From Oribacterium sp. C9 (GTDB taxonomy: Bacteria; Bacillota; Clostridia; Lachnospirales; Lachnospiraceae): a stretch of 64,000 nucleotides of DNA. This document shows, in pieces, positions 25,340 to 33,251 of the stretch. The stretch's first letter is position 1. The number at the start of each line of letters is the position of its first letter. Below the pieces are notes generated by a model that saw nothing but the letters and a program-made list of their open reading frames with translations, was not told the DNA's origin and searched no databases. The translations under genes were made by a program, and so were the position numbers. The DNA lies in the NCBI RefSeq assembly GCF_002007235.1, contig NZ_MUHW01000004.1:62001-126000 (forward strand). Reading direction: 5' to 3'.

Positions 25340-26278
25340 ATGAAAAAAAGTGCGCAAGTAGCAAACTTTAATGTAGTGTTTGGGGAAAATGAACTACCGA
25401 TGTTGGAATGTTTTGATACAATTGTATTCCCTGCTTTTACATCAGGCATAACAAAGAAATTAGGTGACAATGAATTTTCATTTAAAAATATTGAAATAAC
25501 ACAAAATGGCAATAGCTTTGTGTTGACAGGTAAGATTGTTAAAAAAACGGTATTAGAAATAAAATCCGATTTAAATGAAAAAGGTGAATTAGTTGAAAAA
25601 GATGAAAAGTATTCTGCGGCTCCATATTCAACGTTTGTAATTAATCTTCGCAATCACAGAATGATTTATATGCCAAATCAAAAGGGTAGTCCATCGATAG
25701 CTTGTTTTAGAAGTCTCATAAAACATGTTCTAGATGCGTATATAAGACAAAAAAACAGTGAATTAGAAGAAGATAAAAAGTTAAATTATGCTATAGCAAA
25801 TGTAGTGGGAATTCCTAGTGCTAGAAGCATGGATGAGCTATTGGATAATGTAGAGAAGGTCAATAGCCTTACATTGAGGTTTTATCCATTAAATGGAGAT
25901 ATGGATTATTCTGAAGCATTTGGATTATTATCGAATGATATGAGGAAGGAATTGGGTTCTAAGACGGGAGCTATAACATATAATAGTCCTAAATCAATAG
26001 TTGGAATAAAAAGTATTCTTGCTAAAGCAGCGGGAACAATTGATCCAGTAATAAAAGTCATTACCAAGGGGAAAAGCAAGGTTACTTTAAAAGACAATGA
26101 ACTTGCTGAAAAGTATGAAATTGATGTTGATGAGTTAAAAGATTTCAGCGAAGAGACAAAACAGTTAGTGGATAAAACTTCAGAAATAGAAACATTGAAG
26201 TTTACTAATGATAAGCATGATGATATTTATGAACGAAATAAGGGAAAGATTATACCATTCACTAATGGAAAGAGGTGA
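25340..26278 (+). CDS. soluble partner of a putative two-gene defence (Rex-like) module
   Basis: 312 residues, soluble, AT-rich coding sequence unlike the transfer genes on either side. Visible blocks are FVINLRNHRMIYMPNQKG, a LTLRFYPLNGD strand, ITYNSPKSIVGIKSIL and VITKGKSKVTLKDNELAEKY. The layout resembles RexA/DUF4747-like proteins in outline, but I cannot assign a family. ATG 25340 has CGGAGG 9 bases upstream; a TGATATAAT extended -10 lies at 25298-25306. It overlaps the following membrane-protein gene by 4 bases and interrupts the usual mobC-relaxase order, so it is probably cargo. Confidence 0.55.
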   Translation: MKKSAQVANFNVVFGENELPMLECFDTIVFPAFTSGITKKLGDNEFSFKNIEITQNGNSFVLTGKIVKKTVLEIKSDLNEKGELVEKDEKYSAAPYSTFVINLRNHRMIYMPNQKGSPSIACFRSLIKHVLDAYIRQKNSELEEDKKLNYAIANVVGIPSARSMDELLDNVEKVNSLTLRFYPLNGDMDYSEAFGLLSNDMRKELGSKTGAITYNSPKSIVGIKSILAKAAGTIDPVIKVITKGKSKVTLKDNELAEKYEIDVDELKDFSEETKQLVDKTSEIETLKFTNDKHDDIYERNKGKIIPFTNGKR

Positions 26279-26904
26279 TTCATATAAATATTGAGAAAGC
26301 TGCAGAAAATGCAGAAAATTTAAGAAAGAAACTGAATTCATCCCAAGTGTTGAAGGATTCTCTAAAAATTTTGAAACCGGAATCTAGAAATTTTTTCAGG
26401 AAGATTATCTTTCTTGTAATTGAGATATTCTTTGCTTGGAAAATGGTAACTCAGAAAGAAACTGTGGTGTTGACAAAAGATGTATTTGAGGTTTTTATTT
26501 CTATACTTGTTGCGTTAATAGCTATTGTGTTTACAGGCTATGCATTTTTTCAGGCGTTAATTAACGACAAATTGCTGATTACATTATTGAGCGTAGATGA
26601 TGAAAAAGGTAATTTAAGCGGTACAAATAAGTATTTTGCTGAAGTAATGGTGTTTCAGATGACGTGTACTGTTATTGATCTTCTTATTGTCGTTTTTGCA
26701 ATTATTGTACCAAATGATTGGTGTGCTTTTGAAAATGAGTTAATAAATGAAGTTATTTCAGGGATTCTTTTGCTAGCGGTATTGCATTGTAATATAGAAA
26801 GTATATGGGAAATGAAGAGTTTTATTTTCAATGTATTTCAGCTGTTTAACTTGCATGCATATGCTAGAATAAAAGAATTAAAAGATAATAGTGATAACGA
26901 TTGA
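26275..26904 (+). CDS. four-helix membrane protein, partner in the putative Rex-like module
   Basis: 209 residues starting at GTG 26275, whose TG is shared with the previous TGA. After ~45 amphipathic residues there are about four membrane helices (IIFLVIEIFFAWKM; FISILVALIAIVFTGYAFF; CTVIDLLIVVFAIIVP; EVISGILLLAVLH) and a soluble tail. A soluble sensor followed by a small multi-pass membrane protein is the RexA/RexB-type plan, in which the membrane partner depolarises the cell on infection. This is inference from architecture only. A strong terminator follows. Confidence 0.55.
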   Translation: MIHINIEKAAENAENLRKKLNSSQVLKDSLKILKPESRNFFRKIIFLVIEIFFAWKMVTQKETVVLTKDVFEVFISILVALIAIVFTGYAFFQALINDKLLITLLSVDDEKGNLSGTNKYFAEVMVFQMTCTVIDLLIVVFAIIVPNDWCAFENELINEVISGILLLAVLHCNIESIWEMKSFIFNVFQLFNLHAYARIKELKDNSDND

Positions 26905-26907
26905 AAG

Positions 26908-26934
26908 GCACTCTGGTAATCCAGAGTGCTTTTT
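26908..26934 (+). terminator. strong Rho-independent terminator
   Basis: GCACTCTGG, TAAT loop, CCAGAGTGC and five Ts: a perfect 9-bp stem that closes the cargo transcript before the relaxase gene. Confidence 0.92.
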
Positions 26935-26964
26935 CTATGTTGCGAAAAGAAAGGAAAGGGAACA

Positions 26965-28386
26965 ATGGCTGCAACTAGATTGATTGCCATGCATATGAAT
27001 AAAGGAAAATCCATTCAGCGGTGCCTGAAGGACAGAACGGATTATGCTCAGAATCCTGAGAAGACAGAGGGTGGCATTCTGGTCAACAGCTATGAGTGTG
27101 ATCCTAAGCTTGTTGAGGAACAGTTTGCTCTTGCTAAAAGAGAATATCAGCATAATACCGGCAGGGAAAATAATAATGATGTTATTGCCTATCAGATCAG
27201 ACAAGCTTTCAAACCCGGAGAGATTACGCCAGAGGAAGCCAACAGGATAGGCTATGAAACGGCAATGCGTTGGACTAAAGGCAGGCATGCTTTTATAGTT
27301 GCGACTCATATCGATAAGGCTCATATCCATAATCACATTATATATAATTCAACGAATCTCAGATGTGACGGTAAGTTCAGAGATTTCATTTTGTCAGGTA
27401 TAGCTCTTCGCAGAGTCAGCGACATGGTGTGCCTGGAGCATGGTCTTTCTATTATAATCCCCAGAAAACCAAGTGAGAGAAGTAAGCGGACGGTTTATCC
27501 CAAGAGGAAAAGTTATCGTGAAGAAATCCGTGAGTCCATTGATATCTGTATGGAGCAAAAACCCAAAGATATGGAAGAGCTTATAAAGCTTCTTCAGGAG
27601 ATGGGCTACGAAATAAAGCTCGGTAAATATGTTTCTCTTAAGGGCAGAGATCAAAAGAAGTTCTTGCGAATGCGCTCTCTTGGAGCCGGCTACAGAGAAG
27701 AGGATCTGGAGAAAGTCTTTTCCGGGGAAAGTGCATTTATTCCTGATTCGAAGCTACAGCGTACTGACGAAAATGTTTATGTTAAAACTGAGCCAAAGGT
27801 GGATATGCTTCTTGATATTCAGGCTATGATTGCCAAGGGAAAAGGACCTGGATATGAACGCTGGGCCAAGGTTCATAACATCAAGCAGATGGCACAGACA
27901 CTTCTGTTTCTGGAAGAACATGGTCTCAGAGATTATGATGAACTCTCAGAAAAAGCCAAGGCAGCCTCCGAGAGATTTGGAGAAATTACTGAGAAGCAGA
28001 AAGCTCTTGAGGCAAGGCTTGTTGAGATAGCTGCGCTGAAAAAGCACATCATTAATTATTCCAAGACTAAGGATGTTTATGCTGAATATCGAAAGAGCGG
28101 TTATAGCAAAAAGTTCTTTGAAGAGCACAGGGAGTCTATCACTCTTTGTAAAGCTGCTAAGGAAGCTTTCTCCAAGATAGAGGGTAAACTTCCTAAGCTC
28201 AAAGAACTGAATCGGGAATACAGCGAAGTCCTTCAGGAAAAGAAAAAGTCCTATGCCGAGTACCGACAGGCGAAGCAGGATATGAAAGATATACAGCTGG
28301 CAAAATACAATGTAGATTTGTTCCTCAAATTTGAGGAGCAGAAAGAGCAGACTGAAAAGCAAAAGACAACTGAACAGACTCGATAA
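26965..28386 (+). CDS. MobP-type relaxase/mobilisation nuclease
   Basis: 473 residues. The N-terminal relaxase domain has the catalytic tyrosine in RTDYAQNPEKT (Tyr27) and the metal-binding triad in HIDKAHIHNHIIYNS (~residues 114-128). The C-terminal half is a long coiled coil (from ~330). It nicks oriT, stays covalently bound to the 5' end and pilots the strand to VirD4. Start ATG 26965 follows GGAAAGGG; the reading from 26926 runs through the upstream terminator. A terminator and a repeat-rich non-coding region follow. Confidence 0.92.
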   Translation: MAATRLIAMHMNKGKSIQRCLKDRTDYAQNPEKTEGGILVNSYECDPKLVEEQFALAKREYQHNTGRENNNDVIAYQIRQAFKPGEITPEEANRIGYETAMRWTKGRHAFIVATHIDKAHIHNHIIYNSTNLRCDGKFRDFILSGIALRRVSDMVCLEHGLSIIIPRKPSERSKRTVYPKRKSYREEIRESIDICMEQKPKDMEELIKLLQEMGYEIKLGKYVSLKGRDQKKFLRMRSLGAGYREEDLEKVFSGESAFIPDSKLQRTDENVYVKTEPKVDMLLDIQAMIAKGKGPGYERWAKVHNIKQMAQTLLFLEEHGLRDYDELSEKAKAASERFGEITEKQKALEARLVEIAALKKHIINYSKTKDVYAEYRKSGYSKKFFEEHRESITLCKAAKEAFSKIEGKLPKLKELNREYSEVLQEKKKSYAEYRQAKQDMKDIQLAKYNVDLFLKFEEQKEQTEKQKTTEQTR

Positions 28387-28391
28387 GAATT

Positions 28392-28436
28392 AGGGAGATT
28401 TCATTGTGATGACACAGTGGAGTCTCCCTCTTTTTT
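28392..28436 (+). terminator. terminator after the relaxase gene
   Basis: AGGGAGA pairs with TCTCCCT across a 24-base loop, followed by CTTTTTT. Confidence 0.65.
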
Positions 28437-28450
28437 GCGTTAAACAACGA

Positions 28451-28720
28451 GTCAAGTATCTTCGCCGGATTCATGTTTACATGAAATCCGGTGAAGATAT
28501 TTGACGAGTGTACCGACATGAGCAAGTAGACCGATAGGTAGGATTGCGAATGCCGGTCAGATTGTGAGAGTGCGTAGCACGAAGCAATCTGAGTTTAATG
28601 TATTAGCATCAATTCATGATGCGTGGCTCCGAGTGAAACGAGGTTCAGGGGGATTGGGGGAATAACCACCAACAAGCAAAAACGCGCCGAGGGTCCTCGG
28701 TGCCCTGCTTGCGAAATTCA
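28451..28720. other. candidate oriT: repeat-rich non-coding region beside the relaxase gene
   Basis: There is no supported coding sequence here. Three inverted repeats are present. The first is a ~24-bp imperfect hairpin at 28451-28505 (GTCAAGTATCTTC arm with GAAGATATTTGAC, one bulge, two G-U). The second pairs CAGATTG with CAATCTG around GTGCgtaGCAC (about 28558-28591). The third is GCGCCGAGG with CCTCGGTGC (about 28684-28704), flanked by AAGCA and TGCTT. Dense unequal hairpins next to a relaxase gene are typical of oriT; I cannot identify a nic site with certainty. Confidence 0.45.
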
Positions 28721-28733
28721 AATTTATAGTAAG

Positions 28734-28805
28734 CAATATATGAAATATATCGTTAAGATTATAAGCAATATATATCGAAATATTGACAATATATGAAATA
28801 TATTG
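28734..28805. promoter_or_regulatory. three palindromic operator-like sites upstream of the restriction operon
   Basis: CAATATATGAAATATATTG (28787-28805) is a perfect 8-bp-arm palindrome. CAATATATGAAATATATCG (28734-28752) differs by one base, and a third, looser CAATAT...ATATTG lies at 28766-28785. A TATAAT at 28836-28841 stands just before the first gene (ATG 28858). Confidence 0.55.
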
Positions 28806-28857
28806 TTATATAGAATAGGAATTGGATAATATTAGTATAATTTGATCGGAGCATGAA

Positions 28858-29082
28858 ATGGCAACAGAAGAGGAAAAATCAGAACGTTTTAAAAGAGTTG
28901 CAGAGAATAGAACAAATAAAATTATTGATCAATTAAGATTACTAGGTAATTGTGCAAATAAATCAAACTATGAATATAGGGAAGAGGATGTTAAAAAAAT
29001 TTTTTCGGCAATTGAAGCAGAGTTAAAAGAATCAAAGTCTAAGTTTCAGGCCAAATCAAGAAACAAGAAATTTGAATTGTAG
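28858..29082 (+). CDS. small protein heading the restriction operon
   Basis: 74 residues, charged and helical: RFKRVAENRTNKIIDQLRLL, then GNCANKSNYEY and an EEDVKKIFSAIEAELKE helix. I recall similar short proteins near defence genes in Clostridia but no function. ATG 28858 has CGGAG 6 bases upstream. It is 9 bases from the GHKL-ATPase gene and lies just after the palindromic sites, so it could be the operon's regulator or an accessory subunit; this is inference. Confidence 0.6.
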   Translation: MATEEEKSERFKRVAENRTNKIIDQLRLLGNCANKSNYEYREEDVKKIFSAIEAELKESKSKFQAKSRNKKFEL

Positions 29083-29091
29083 GAGCATATA

Positions 29092-31044
29092 ATGAAAAAG
29101 TGGAGATTTATATCTAATCAGAATTCAACAATAGTAGGTATTAATGATGCAGGTATAGAAACATTTACGGCTAATATGAATAGATCTCTTGTTAGAGAAA
29201 TAATCCAAAATTCTTTGGATGCGGTCATAGATGGATGTCTTGAGCCTGTAGAGGTTGAATTTAAATTGTTTGAAGTCCCAAGATGTGATATTCCTGATGT
29301 AGAAACGTTCCAGGTTGCTATTACTAAATGTAAAAACAGTAATGCAAGTGAACCAGATGCTTTTAAATTCTTTCAAAATGCGGAGAAATTATTATCACGC
29401 AATGTAATTAGCATTCTTAGAATAAGCGATCATAAGACACGAGGTCTTGAAGGCTCCGATACATGCGAAAAAGGAACAGATTGGAGCCGATTGGTCAAAG
29501 AAAATGGATCATCAAATAAAGGACAGGGTTCTGGTGGTAGTTTTGGAATTGGCAAAGCTGCAGCTTATGCATGCTCTGATTTAAGAACAGTATTCTATTC
29601 TTCAAAAGATATAAACGGTATCGAATCAAATTTTGGAGTAGCAAAGTTGGTATCTTTTGAAGATAAACATGATGGGGATTGGACGACAGGAGTTGGATAT
29701 TATTCCGAAAATGATAGTTTTGTTGCAATACCAGAACTAGCTTCCTTTGACAAGTCATATACCAGAATTGATTCAGGGACCGATATTTATGTTATAGGAA
29801 TGCATGAAATGGAAGATTTTGAATCAAAATTTGTAAATGCAGTACTTCTAGATTTCATGGTTTCAGTTGTCAATAATAAGTTAATTGTGAAAATACAAGA
29901 TGAAGTCATAAGTGCAGAAACTTTACCTAAATATATGGCAAAATTGAATCCGCATGAGGATGATGAAATAAAAGATCTTTTGGACTATTATCATTTAGTT
30001 ACATCAAGTGATCCTAAGATTTATAAAATACCTCTTGATTCTAAAGTATATGGAAGTGACTTTGGATTTAAAGATGGCGATTGTACATTGTATTTAAAAG
30101 AAGAAGAGGGATTCAATCGCAAAATAATGATAACACGCCGCGCAGGTATGAGAATACTTGAACAAAATCGTATAAGCGGAAGTATAGAATTTACAGGTGT
30201 TCTAATTATTGAAGGTGATATCATGAATGAAGCTTTTAAGAAGATGGAAGTGCCATCTCATGATGCCTGGGAGCCTGGGCGAGTACGAGGAGAGGAAAAA
30301 AAGTACAAAAGGATTCTTGATGGGTTAAAGCGTTATTTAAGAGATATGGTCAAAGAAAAATTTGGTAAGGTTGGAACAAATACTATGGATGCATTTGGTG
30401 CAAGTGAGTTTCTTCCCGATAAACCTTCTGATGACGAAGATAAGAAACTTGAGAAAGATGAATTAAGCACAAGAGTTAAAGAACTAATAGGAAAAACTGT
30501 GGAACCTTCAAAAACAAAATCAAAAGCAGTTGATATTATTGATTTTGATTCAAAACCAGAAGGAGGAAACAGTGGTAGTGGACCAGGCTTAGAACCAGGC
30601 CCTGATTCAAGGCCAGCTCCACAACATCCAGGGCCGGGTCCAGGCTCAGAGCCAGGTCCGAATGAAGGATTGAATCCAGGGCAAAATTCAGGTACAGGAA
30701 CTGATGATTCTGATAAAGAGCAAGGATATAAAGAAATCAATGTAAAGAAAAGGTTGATTTGCATTGATTCTAATTATGGAAAATATAATCTTTCAATGAT
30801 GATTCCATCAACTGCATCAAAAGGAAAACTTGAGTTCTCTATATCTGGAGAGCAAAGTGACTTTGAACTTCCTATTAGTAGTGCAAATATATTATCTATA
30901 GGAACAGCTAAGATTGAAAAGATTTCTGGTAATAAAATATTTTTATCAAATCTTGAAAAAGGAAAAATATTAAAAGTTGAAGTTCGTGTGGACTTTGAAG
31001 GATATTGTATGATGGAGGTGGATTATTATGCGAATAAAAAATAG
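29092..31044 (+). CDS. GHKL (Hsp90/MutL/MORC-like) ATPase of an extended restriction operon
   Basis: 650 residues. The GHKL ATP-binding site is visible: N-box REIIQNSLDAV (Glu36, Asn40, Asp43), a degenerate G1 box with SDHKTRGL (Asp113), and the glycine-rich lid GSGGSFGIGKAAAYA (~146-160). Around residues 497-545 lies a Gly/Pro-rich low-complexity linker (repeats of PGPGPGSEPGP type), then a ~100-residue C-terminal beta domain. GHKL ATPases of this kind have been described in restriction-modification operons as relatives of MutL and MORC. Here it precedes two unknown genes, Vsr, a MutH/Sau3AI nuclease and a C5 methylase. Its 3' end overlaps the next gene by 17 bases. Confidence 0.8.
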   Translation: MKKWRFISNQNSTIVGINDAGIETFTANMNRSLVREIIQNSLDAVIDGCLEPVEVEFKLFEVPRCDIPDVETFQVAITKCKNSNASEPDAFKFFQNAEKLLSRNVISILRISDHKTRGLEGSDTCEKGTDWSRLVKENGSSNKGQGSGGSFGIGKAAAYACSDLRTVFYSSKDINGIESNFGVAKLVSFEDKHDGDWTTGVGYYSENDSFVAIPELASFDKSYTRIDSGTDIYVIGMHEMEDFESKFVNAVLLDFMVSVVNNKLIVKIQDEVISAETLPKYMAKLNPHEDDEIKDLLDYYHLVTSSDPKIYKIPLDSKVYGSDFGFKDGDCTLYLKEEEGFNRKIMITRRAGMRILEQNRISGSIEFTGVLIIEGDIMNEAFKKMEVPSHDAWEPGRVRGEEKKYKRILDGLKRYLRDMVKEKFGKVGTNTMDAFGASEFLPDKPSDDEDKKLEKDELSTRVKELIGKTVEPSKTKSKAVDIIDFDSKPEGGNSGSGPGLEPGPDSRPAPQHPGPGPGSEPGPNEGLNPGQNSGTGTDDSDKEQGYKEINVKKRLICIDSNYGKYNLSMMIPSTASKGKLEFSISGEQSDFELPISSANILSIGTAKIEKISGNKIFLSNLEKGKILKVEVRVDFEGYCMMEVDYYANKK

Positions 31045-31888
31045 ATTATCTCCATATCCTATACTAGATAATTATAGTGATGATTATATTAATTCATCTT
31101 TTTCGGCAGAGTATGAGTTGACCACACAGTTTACAGAAGTATATGGAAAAATAAAATTCAATTTAAAAAATTATGAAATAGAAAAACTAATAGAAGACGG
31201 ATATGCTGAGTATCTTGTTCATATAGAATGTCCATCTACATGCTATAGAGAAAAAATAAGCACTAATGATACAGAACTAGAATTCAAAATAAGCTCTCAT
31301 GATTTGGCTAAATTAATTGAAATCAGAACATTCATAGTTTTGACAAAACCTATTGATGATTTTGAATCCAAGAGTTTTCACCCAGATTATGTTGGCCAAA
31401 AATTTGCTTTATCTGAGCACCAAATTATTGCAATTGGTACTGCGAAGAATTTTAATGTGAAGAAAGATGATAGAGACCTGGAATCACTTCCATCGGTAGT
31501 TCAAATAATGAAGATGAAAGACAAAAAGAAAGGTAGTTATAGTGTTGATACAGATGGTGATGATCACATTATAATTGGTCTTTCTGAAGATGTATATGAA
31601 TTATATGGACAGCTAGGAAAATCAACGTTCAAGGCCACTTCATTTAGTTTGATATTGATGCCTGCACTTATAGTTGTGCTCCAAAGAATGCATATGAACA
31701 GAAATGATGATGACGCAAAGGGACGTCATTGGTTTCAAGTTATAGAGACAATGCTAAACAATAATGGATTTTGTTTGGATGATATTTCTATTGAAAATGA
31801 TTCTTTATTAAATGTCGCACAATCGATTTTTGCTGATCCGGTTGCAAAGAGTTTCAAAGAGTTGGACGAATGCAGTGAAAGGATGTGA
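31028..31888 (+). CDS. unknown protein of the GHKL restriction operon
   Basis: 286 residues, soluble and AT-rich. The N-terminal ~130 residues are beta-rich, a central ALSEHQIIAIGTAKNF follows, and a helical LILMPALIVVLQRM near residue 215 looks like a buried helix rather than a membrane span. No catalytic motif recognised. It overlaps the ATPase gene by 17 bases and the next gene's start region, so it is co-translated and probably forms a complex with the ATPase. Confidence 0.65.
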   Translation: MRIKNRLSPYPILDNYSDDYINSSFSAEYELTTQFTEVYGKIKFNLKNYEIEKLIEDGYAEYLVHIECPSTCYREKISTNDTELEFKISSHDLAKLIEIRTFIVLTKPIDDFESKSFHPDYVGQKFALSEHQIIAIGTAKNFNVKKDDRDLESLPSVVQIMKMKDKKKGSYSVDTDGDDHIIIGLSEDVYELYGQLGKSTFKATSFSLILMPALIVVLQRMHMNRNDDDAKGRHWFQVIETMLNNNGFCLDDISIENDSLLNVAQSIFADPVAKSFKELDECSERM

Positions 31889-31893
31889 TTAAT

Positions 31894-32640
31894 TTGCGTT
31901 TGATGTATCTAGATTCTAAGGCAATAGATGATTTAAAAATTAATTTTTCCTTTTATAAAAATCATTTCACTGATGAATCAAATGATTGGTTTATAAGATA
32001 TTTTAATCAAAACGGGTGGCTTCATGAATCAAAAATACAATGTAAAGATTTTGAATTGAATTATGATAATGATTATAATGTTTCAGATAGAAAAAATGTG
32101 GAAATAGTATATGAAGCTATGAAAGACTTAAGCCCTGCCAATGCCTTAGATGAAAGACTGTGGGCAGGAATACTATTTGCACAGCTTTGGGAATATGTAA
32201 AATTCAGACGAAAAGAAGAACTAATGTCCAATGACGCTAGAGATGTGTTGAATTCATTTATATTCCTACGCGGGACAAAGAGAAGTTGTTTTATCAATTG
32301 CTTGTCAAGACTTTGGTGGACTGGTCACTTACTTTATGATAAGCATAGCAATAATCATTATGCGGCAGTTGATTTGATTTCAGAAAGTGCTTTCGCATCT
32401 AATGTCATGTTATTATCATCAAATAATTTCATGGCTAATAATTCCTTGGCACTTGGAATTATGGATTGTATTGCTGAAAGAAAAAATAAGGGTGAGAAAA
32501 TAGGTAGATATCATTTCGTGGAAGCCAATAAATATCTAAATTGTGTTGGTGGTGTGATATTGCTTGATACCATGACAAGGGAAGAAGTTAAAAATATGAC
32601 TAATAGTAGATTGGATAAGTTATACGGGTTAATAAAGTGA
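31894..32640 (+). CDS. DUF6339-like protein of the GHKL restriction operon
   Basis: 248 residues from TTG 31894 (AAAGGA 10 bases upstream); GTG 31885 is an alternative but is too close to the ribosome binding site. Motifs ALDERLWAGILFAQLWEYV and INCLSRLWWTGHLLYD resemble DUF6339, a family of unknown function seen with GHKL ATPases and restriction genes (from memory). It is followed by a 157-base AT-rich gap before vsr, so a second promoter for the restriction genes proper is likely. Confidence 0.6.
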   Translation: MRLMYLDSKAIDDLKINFSFYKNHFTDESNDWFIRYFNQNGWLHESKIQCKDFELNYDNDYNVSDRKNVEIVYEAMKDLSPANALDERLWAGILFAQLWEYVKFRRKEELMSNDARDVLNSFIFLRGTKRSCFINCLSRLWWTGHLLYDKHSNNHYAAVDLISESAFASNVMLLSSNNFMANNSLALGIMDCIAERKNKGEKIGRYHFVEANKYLNCVGGVILLDTMTREEVKNMTNSRLDKLYGLIK

Positions 32641-32797
32641 AAATTTAGTGACTGAATTTTTTGCAATTCCTGTATTATTTATATTTGAAACTAAAAAATT
32701 CTTATTTGTTAGCTGTGCAAAATAGGTATAGCTAAATTTTGTTTTTGGATTGATTTATTAAGAGAAAACAGTTACCTGTTAGAGGTTTTACTTGTAA

Positions 32798-33250
32798 ATG
32801 ATTAGTTCACATAGGAAATTTAATAGTGTTTCTGATAAGACCCGAAAGACCATGAAGCGTATCAAACGTAAGGACACAAGTATTGAATTGGCCTTGAGGA
32901 GAGCTATTTGGAGCAAGGGCATCAGATATAGAAAGAATGTAAAAGAATTACCGGGGACACCTGATATTGTAATCACCAAATATAATATTGCAGTTTTTTG
33001 TGATAGTGAATTCTTTCATGGTAAAGATTGGGAGGTCCTGAAACCTAGGCTCTTGAAAGGGAACAATCCAAGCTATTGGGTCGAAAAGATTGAAGAGAAT
33101 ATGGAAAGGGATCATAATGTGGATGTTCAGTTACAAGGTATGGGATATTATGTGATACATTTTTGGGGAAAGGACATTCTGAAAAATATCGAGGAATGTG
33201 TAGAGGTTGTTATGGATGCAATAATGTTTCAGAAGATTTCGGAGATATAA
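32798..33250 (+). CDS. vsr: Vsr-type very short patch repair endonuclease
   Basis: 150 residues, normal for Vsr. The N-terminal TRKTMKRIKRKDTSIELALR, the catalytic Asp in ELPGTPDIVI and FCDSEFFHGKDW (where classical Vsr has VFVDGCFWHGC) define the family. Vsr nicks beside T:G mismatches made by deamination of 5-methylcytosine and so accompanies C5 methylases such as the one at 34916-36136. Cys residues that bind zinc in E. coli Vsr are not all kept. It is followed after one base by the nuclease gene. Confidence 0.9.
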   Translation: MISSHRKFNSVSDKTRKTMKRIKRKDTSIELALRRAIWSKGIRYRKNVKELPGTPDIVITKYNIAVFCDSEFFHGKDWEVLKPRLLKGNNPSYWVEKIEENMERDHNVDVQLQGMGYYVIHFWGKDILKNIEECVEVVMDAIMFQKISEI

Positions 33251-33251
33251 A

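Noticed and set aside
30333-30764. A 143-codon minus-strand frame rich in Pro/Gly/Ser opposite the GHKL ATPase linker
   Set aside because: It is the mirror of the low-complexity Gly/Pro repeat in the ATPase gene, has no ribosome binding site and no independent support.
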